A stretch of DNA of 11,402 nt from the NCBI GenBank assembly GCA_025349905.2, contig MU625122.1:1-11402 (forward strand), written 5' to 3'. The DNA comes from Blastocladiella britannica. Lineage: Eukaryota; Blastocladiomycota; Blastocladiomycetes; Blastocladiales; Blastocladiaceae. Under the pieces are notes generated by a model. The model was not told the DNA's origin, made no database searches, and saw nothing but the letters and a program-made list of their open reading frames with translations. Numbering within the stretch: position 1 is the stretch's first letter; every line of letters begins with the position of its first letter. A program made the position numbers and the translations under genes. This document shows, piece by piece, positions 7,084-11,402 of the stretch.

Positions 7084-10000
7084 TTACGTTCGGCCGCCAA
7101 ACTGCGCGGTCCAGTCGCTGAGCGACCCCATGCCGCCACTCGGCATTGCGGTCGAGGTGGCACCGCCACTTTGATCCAGAGCAGAGGCGGCAGAGTCCTC
7201 GGAGCTCACCGGTACAGGAGCCATGGCCGGCGACCCAACCAGCGCAAACGAGGCGGCAGCAGCGTCCGCAACCCAGTCTGATTCAGACGGAGCAGCTGGA
7301 GCCCGTGGCGGCGGCGGAGGCGTTGGACCAGGGGACACCGATGGCGGAACCGACAACTGCTGATGTTGCTGTTGAGGCAGCAGCAGTTGCGGGTTGGGTG
7401 GAAGCACGAACGACGCCGCGTCACCGCCACCGCCCAGGAAATCGGACGGAGCCGCCAGCACAAACGCATGTTGCTGTTGCTGCTGCTGAGAAATGGGAGT
7501 CGAGGTCGCAAACGACATGGCAGTCGGGGTGGTCAGCGCCGACGTCAAGTACGTGTCGAGGAGCGGCGGCGGGTGCATGGCCGCTGACATGTACGGGCTC
7601 TGCTGATGGTGGTGATGGTGTTGCTGTTGTTGCATTGCATACGTGTTCGCATACATGTCGCCGGTCGGGACAGCGGATGGCGGAAGGAACGGGCTCGGGT
7701 GCATGGTCAGAGTACTACCAGTACCACCACCGCCAGTACTGACGGCGCCCGACAGCGGTGTACCCATAGCCGCAGCCACGGCCTCGGCGGTGATGAGCGG
7801 GCTCGCGGGCATCGTGAATGGGCTCGGCGCGGCCGACGTCGATCCTGCCGCCATGTACGGATGGTGTCCATGGAGCATGGGCGGCACCGATGCCGTCGAG
7901 TACAGGAACGGCGAGTGTGGGCCGAACGCGGGTGTCGTCGACATGTCACCGTGGTGCACCATCATCCCGCCGACGCCGCCGTTCGACATGGTGGTGTTGA
8001 TGGACATGACGTGTGGTGCCATGGACGTCGCCGTTGACGACGATCCCCCACCACCAAATGACCCAAGCGACGACAACATGCTACTGGTGGTTTCGTTCAG
8101 TGTGCCGTCATTGCTGCCAGCAAAAAGGGGTTGGCCTCCATCGTACGAGGAAGACGAGGTGGGTCCGGTAATGGTCAGTGCCGGCGCATGGTTGGGGTTG
8201 GTCGGGAGCAGCATTGGGGACATGGTGAGCATCATAGATCCCATGGTATTGTTATTGCTACCGTTGCCGGGATTGCTGCCTGCCATGGACGTCATCATCG
8301 GTTGGTGGTGGTGTTGGAGTTGGTGATGTTGTTGTTGCTGGCCATACATGCCCGACGACGCATCGCCCGTCGCCATGAGCAGCGGACTCAGGTACCCAGA
8401 AGTGACGACGGTCGGACCCGTCCATGGCGATGGGTTGCGGTGCACGGGCGACAGAATATCGGCCGACGGGAACCGCGGGATCGGGCCCACCACCTGGGGC
8501 GACGTAAAGTCGGGCGACGTAAAGTCGGGTGCCGCTCCTGCGTGGTGGGATGGAGATGCAAACCCGGTCGCGGCATGGTGGAACGGCGAACGCGAGGGGT
8601 CCTTCTAATTAAATGTGGTGGTTAGGTATAGGAAAGGGAAAGGACAATAGGAAAACAAAACGAACCCGGTATGGATCGGCCGACATGGCCATCATGGGGC
8701 TCACGGATCCAAGGTGCGCTCCTGCCGCATGAGGCGACGGGTAGCCAGCAGGGGGAGTAGCTGCTGCAGCAGATGCATCGGTGCGCTGGCGCTTGGTGGC
8801 GGGTCCCGTGTCAGAATGGGAGCTAAGGGTACGCTGGCGACGCACGACGCCACCACGGCCAGGTGAGGAAGGAGAGGCAGCACCTGTCGTCGTTGCAGCT
8901 GGAGCAGAAACAGCACTGGTGGGTGGGTATTCGAGCCCGTTGGCCGCATAGTACTGCGCCTCGAGCCGCGCCTCGGCCGACAAACTCGCTTGATCGAACG
9001 TCGGCGACATGCTCAGCGGCGTGCCGGCGGGCGGGTTGGTGGCCGGGGCACGGAAACCCGGCAACGATCGGCGCAGCGATCCAATCTTTTTCTTTTTCCC
9101 GGCGGCGCCTGTCGCCGGCTTGACGCGCGCTGAAGTCGCGGGTGAGACGCCGCTGGCGGGCGAAAGCGTCGGCGATCGAGGAGAGAGACCCAGTGAGTTT
9201 GCTGCTCCCCCACCAGCATTGTTGGCACTACCGGGACTGCCACCGTAGGTGAAAAATCCCTCGAGCGGGTTGAGGCCAGCCCCGCCGCCGGACTCGCCGT
9301 CGGTCAAACTGCCCAGGGACGCGATCGACGAGCGGCGGCGGGCACCTCCGCGGCTGCCGTGGTCGTCGTCGTCGGTCTCGAGGCCGTGCTCCGACTCGTC
9401 CTCGTCGTCGTCATCGTCCGATCCGCCGGTGGCGGTGGATGCGACCGCGAGGGCTGAGGAGGCGGGGGTGAGGACCGGGTTGCCCTTGTCGTACTATCAA
9501 ATTTACGGGTGTTAGTTGATCCGTGGATCTCAAAGCACGCGTCGCAATCCGCGCCCGAGGACACGGACACAATGACACAGTTGAGATGGGTTAGCGTACA
9601 TAACGAGGCGTCCGCATCTCCACCACGGGTCCGGCCCGACCCTCGGCAATCCGACGCACCCACTCGTCGTAAGTGCCGTCGTGATCGCGGGGCGCCAGCT
9701 GCGTGGGCTCGCGCGACTTGACCACGTGCACGCTGGGGAACGTCGGGCTGCCCATGGGCGACGTGGACGACGACGACTGGGCAGCTGCTCCTGCCCCTGT
9801 ACCCATGTACATGCTCGGCGGGTGATCGCCAGCAGCACTAGGCGACATTGGGGGCTGCTGGTACTGGTGGTGGTGAAGCTGGTAAGGTGAGGACAAGGCG
9901 GCGGCAGCAGCTGCAGCCAAGGATCCGGCACTGCTGCTACTGCTATTACTGTTACCACTGGCAGGAAGGGACATGGACGTGGGCGGCGCGTACGAGGCCG

Positions 10001-10172
10001 AGAATATAAACAAGCGGCCGCGCGCGTCGCGCAGCACCACCAACGCCTCGGCCTGGCACAGCACCGCCAGTTCCCACGCCTTCTTCATGATGCCGTTCTT
10101 GCGCTTGGCAAAGGTCACGCGGCGCTGCTTTGGGTGGGCGATGGGCGCGATAGCGGTGCGGCGGGCGCCCAT
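7084..10172 (-). CDS. MADS-box transcription factor
   Basis: Three exons (10172-9600, 9493-8666, 8604-7084) encode 973 residues, with phase-0 joins. Residues 1-60 are a MADS box at the extreme N-terminus: QRRVTFAKRKNGIMKKAWEL is the DNA-binding helix region, followed by AVLCQAEALVVL and RGRLFIFSAS strands. MADS proteins bind CArG-type A/T-rich sites as dimers. The VLCQAE segment recalls MEF2/Rlm1 (type II) proteins, whereas GIMKKA recalls SRF/Mcm1, so the class is unsettled. No MEF2 domain or plant-like K domain follows. Downstream are Ser and Ala runs, an acidic stretch (about 216-235), KKKKIGSLRR (324-333) and TKRQR (424-428) as likely nuclear signals, and a helix-prone FDQASLSAEARLEAQYY (about 357-373). 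Exon 3 is rich in Gln, His, Met and Pro with recurring SP[FLY] motifs, typical of activation domains and MAP-kinase sites. The protein is far longer than most MADS factors. Confidence 0.9.
7469..7489 (-). repeat. CAG/CAA tract (polyglutamine)
   Basis: A mixed CAG/CAA run encodes about six Gln in the MADS tail. The codon mixing limits slippage compared with a pure tract. Confidence 0.8.
7602..7634 (-). repeat. CAR/CAY tract (poly-Gln/His)
   Basis: It encodes QQQQ followed by five His and QQ before SPYMS in the MADS tail. Gln and His share CAN codons, so one expanding tract with third-base changes explains both. Confidence 0.8.
8300..8341 (-). repeat. CAR/CAY tract (poly-Gln/His), second copy
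   Basis: It encodes QQQQHHQLQHHHQ in the MADS tail, the same CAN-codon type as the 7602-7634 tract. Confidence 0.8.
8501..8530 (-). repeat. 15-bp tandem duplication in MADS exon 3
   Basis: Two copies of GACGTAAAGTCGGGY lie side by side (8501-8515 and 8516-8530) with one mismatch at the last base. They encode the doubled DFTSP DFTSP, so the duplication is in frame and recent. Confidence 0.85.
8605..8665 (-). other. intron 2 of the MADS gene (61 nt)
   Basis: Donor TACCGG|GTTCGT, branch-like ACCTAACC and acceptor TTTAATTAG|AAGGAC. The phase-0 join reads ADPYR|KDPSRSPF and keeps the SP-rich character on both sides. Confidence 0.85.
9494..9599 (-). other. intron 1 of the MADS gene (106 nt)
   Basis: Donor CGTTAT|GTACGC, a canonical CTAAC branch site (ATCAACTAACACC) and acceptor TTTGATAG|TACGAC. 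The phase-0 join reads TPRY|YDKGNPVLTP. Without splicing the frame stops three codons past the donor. Confidence 0.85.
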
Positions 10173-10756
10173 TTTGTTGTTGTTTTTTGGTGTTGTTGTA
10201 ATTTTGTATGCGGATCCTTGGGCAAGAAACTGGGCGCTCGCTGGTATAAGAATCTATTGAAGAAGGACAAGGACAAAAGAGGAAGAAAAAAAAACGCGTA
10301 CGATTTCAAGAAATGGAAACGACACGCGTTCGCGGTGCAGGTGTGCGCGTGATTGGAGTGGAGGTGTTCGTTTTTTGAGTTGTTTGTGGAAAACAGCGGC
10401 AGCGTTTGTGTCAAGAGTGCGTCGACACTTGTGTCTTGTTTCTCCTTTCTTCGGGTGCAAGGACGACGTCTCGAGGGAAATATATGTGAGACTTGTCTTT
10501 TGTGCACTGAGGCGGCGGTGCAAGTGTGGGGGCGGCGGCACCAGGAGCTCCTCACGCTTGTAAGCTGTTTGGAGTGGACAAGCGAGAGGTAGGTTGCGCC
10601 ACTGTCGGACGCCTAATGAGGGACCTCAAGCCCCTGTTTAGGGGCCTCGGCCTGAGTAGTAACCGACCAACGTGACGAAAGAAATGGGCGCAGAATTATT
10701 ATTATTTTTATTTTTATTTTTTGGATCCAATACTTTCTTGATAAATTCATCAACAA
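10173..10756. promoter_or_regulatory. divergent intergenic region between the MADS and NOM1-like genes
   Basis: This gap of 584 nt has no protein-like frame. On the MADS side the minus strand reads an A- and CAA-rich leader right up to the ATG. Two ACGCGT (MluI-type) boxes lie at 10294 and 10324. On the NOM1 side there are a small hairpin at 10630-10645 and a T-rich tract (TTATTATTATTTTTATTTTT) at about 10696-10722, ending some 35 nt before the ATG. It probably serves as a two-way promoter. Confidence 0.5.
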
Positions 10757-11347
10757 ATGGCTCCTAAAAAGACAAAATCCTCGAATTCCACCGCCAAGAA
10801 GCGCACGCGCAGCGCCAATCCTGCAGTAGAAGTAGATCGGGACCTTGTGGCGACCGATCAACCACCAGCGGCCAAACGCGCGCGCAGCACTCCTAAATCC
10901 TCTGGCCCGAGCACCGACAACACAAATGCTCAACCATTACAACAACAATGCAATGACGACGTGGTAGTGCGCAAAAAGCTCGCGGCGATTGCCAACAAGC
11001 TCACGGACCAGAACCTGGAATCGCTGGCCGTGGACCTGGCCAACTTGTACGCCGAGCACCCGCGCGCACACGTCACCGCGGCCCTGACGCATCAGGTGCT
11101 GGCCAGCGTCGCTGATAAAGTCCACTTGCAGGACACCGTGGTGTTGACGTACGCGGCGCTGCTGGCGGTGATTGGCGCCTCAGTTGGCGCCGACGTGGTT
11201 GCGCAGTTTGTGCACGCGTGCGTGACCCGGTGGCTCGAATTGGTGGCTGTTTCTAAAGATGCCGCCGACTCAGCCGATGCGAACGAGGGGAGGCAGCGCG
11301 CGGCTGGGAACGTATTGGTGCTGGTTGGTCACTTGTACAATTTCCAG
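10757..11347 (+). CDS. NOM1: NOM1/Sgd1-like nucleolar MIF4G protein, first exon only
   Basis: An ATG in AACAAATGGC context opens a 197-codon exon that ends in phase 0 at a GTACGT donor; the rest lies past the window edge. Residues 1-65 are basic and disordered with two likely nuclear/nucleolar signals (PKKTK...KKRTR, AKRAR). From about residue 69 the sequence becomes helical and matches the start of a MIF4G domain of the NOM1/Sgd1 type: VRKKLAAIANKLTDQNLESL, LYAEHPR, VVLTYAALLAVIGASVGADV and finally the telling VLVLVGHLYNFQ. NOM1/Sgd1 proteins have MIF4G plus MA3 domains and act in the nucleolus in 40S subunit (18S rRNA) maturation. The N-terminal tail before MIF4G is much shorter than the several hundred residues in animal NOM1. 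CWC22 also has MIF4G+MA3 but fits the HLYNF segment less well. Confidence 0.85.
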
Positions 11348-11402
11348 GTACGTGTATACTTTTGCATATCTAGCGACCGTGTACCATTAACGCCAAAAAA
11401 AA
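11348..11402 (+). other. start of intron 1 of the NOM1-like gene
   Basis: A GTACGT donor follows the NFQ codons. A CATTAAC branch-like site lies near the window end, so the acceptor is probably just outside. Reading through would replace the hydrophobic continuation expected after LYNFQ with unrelated sequence. Confidence 0.65.

Noticed and set aside
7643..8326. A 227-codon plus-strand open frame opposite the MADS tail
   Set aside because: Met/Val/Gly/Pro-rich antisense shadow of the CAN- and SP-rich exon 3, with no domain or promoter signal.
8609..8665. Read-through C-terminus VRFVFLLSFPFPIPNHHI of MADS exon 2
   Set aside because: This is intron sequence with a clear donor, branch site and acceptor; splicing restores the SP-rich frame for another 506 codons.
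10600..10680. A possible small structured RNA (snoRNA or tRNA) around the hairpin
   Set aside because: No matched C/D or H/ACA boxes and no tRNA A/B box pair were seen; only a short stem-loop remains.

Overview
The window looks like nuclear DNA of a GC-rich, intron-bearing eukaryote, most probably a fungus. The reasons are short spliceosomal introns of about 61-106 nt, several with GTACG-type donors and CTAAC-like branch sites, compact spacing between genes, and long disordered Ser/Pro/Ala/Gln/His-rich proteins. An early-diverging zoosporic fungus of the Blastocladiomycota type would fit, but that is a guess from style. No prokaryotic operon, mobile element, CRISPR array, tRNA or rRNA was seen.

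From left to right there are five protein genes. (1) Minus strand, 1-1245, running off the left edge: a von Willebrand factor A (vWA) domain protein with a complete MIDAS metal site. (2) Minus strand, 1341-5184, two exons, 1255 aa: an N-terminal SANTA domain followed by about 1100 disordered, S/T-P-rich residues. It is a candidate kinetochore/CENP-A-loading factor of the KNL2/Mis18BP1 type. (3) Plus strand, about 5551-7027: a protein with three RanBP2-type zinc fingers, whose first exon is uncertain. (4) Minus strand, 7084-10172, three exons, 973 aa: a MADS-box transcription factor with long SP- and Q/H-rich tails. (5) Plus strand, from 10757 and running off the right edge: the first exon of a NOM1/Sgd1-like nucleolar MIF4G protein of small-subunit ribosome biogenesis.

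Genes 2 and 3 are divergent around a 5185-5545 promoter region holding a CACGTG box and a TATA/CCAAT pair. Genes 3 and 4 converge with only 56 nt between their stop codons. Genes 4 and 5 diverge around 10173-10756. Genes 2 and 1 lie head to tail with 95 nt between them; that gap contains a TATA-like box and, unexpectedly, a consensus splice donor just after the stop codon of gene 2.

The genes do not form an obvious pathway. Three of the five (SANTA, MADS, NOM1) are nuclear or nucleolar, and the zinc-finger protein is a likely RNA or protein binder. The most notable items are the SANTA protein with its SUMO-interaction-like motif, its Cdk-site-like repeats and its degenerate RRxTR basic cores; the vWA protein, whose family I do not recognise; and the splice-signal arrangement joining these two genes. 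All joins were read by eye from frame continuity and splice signals, without transcript data.
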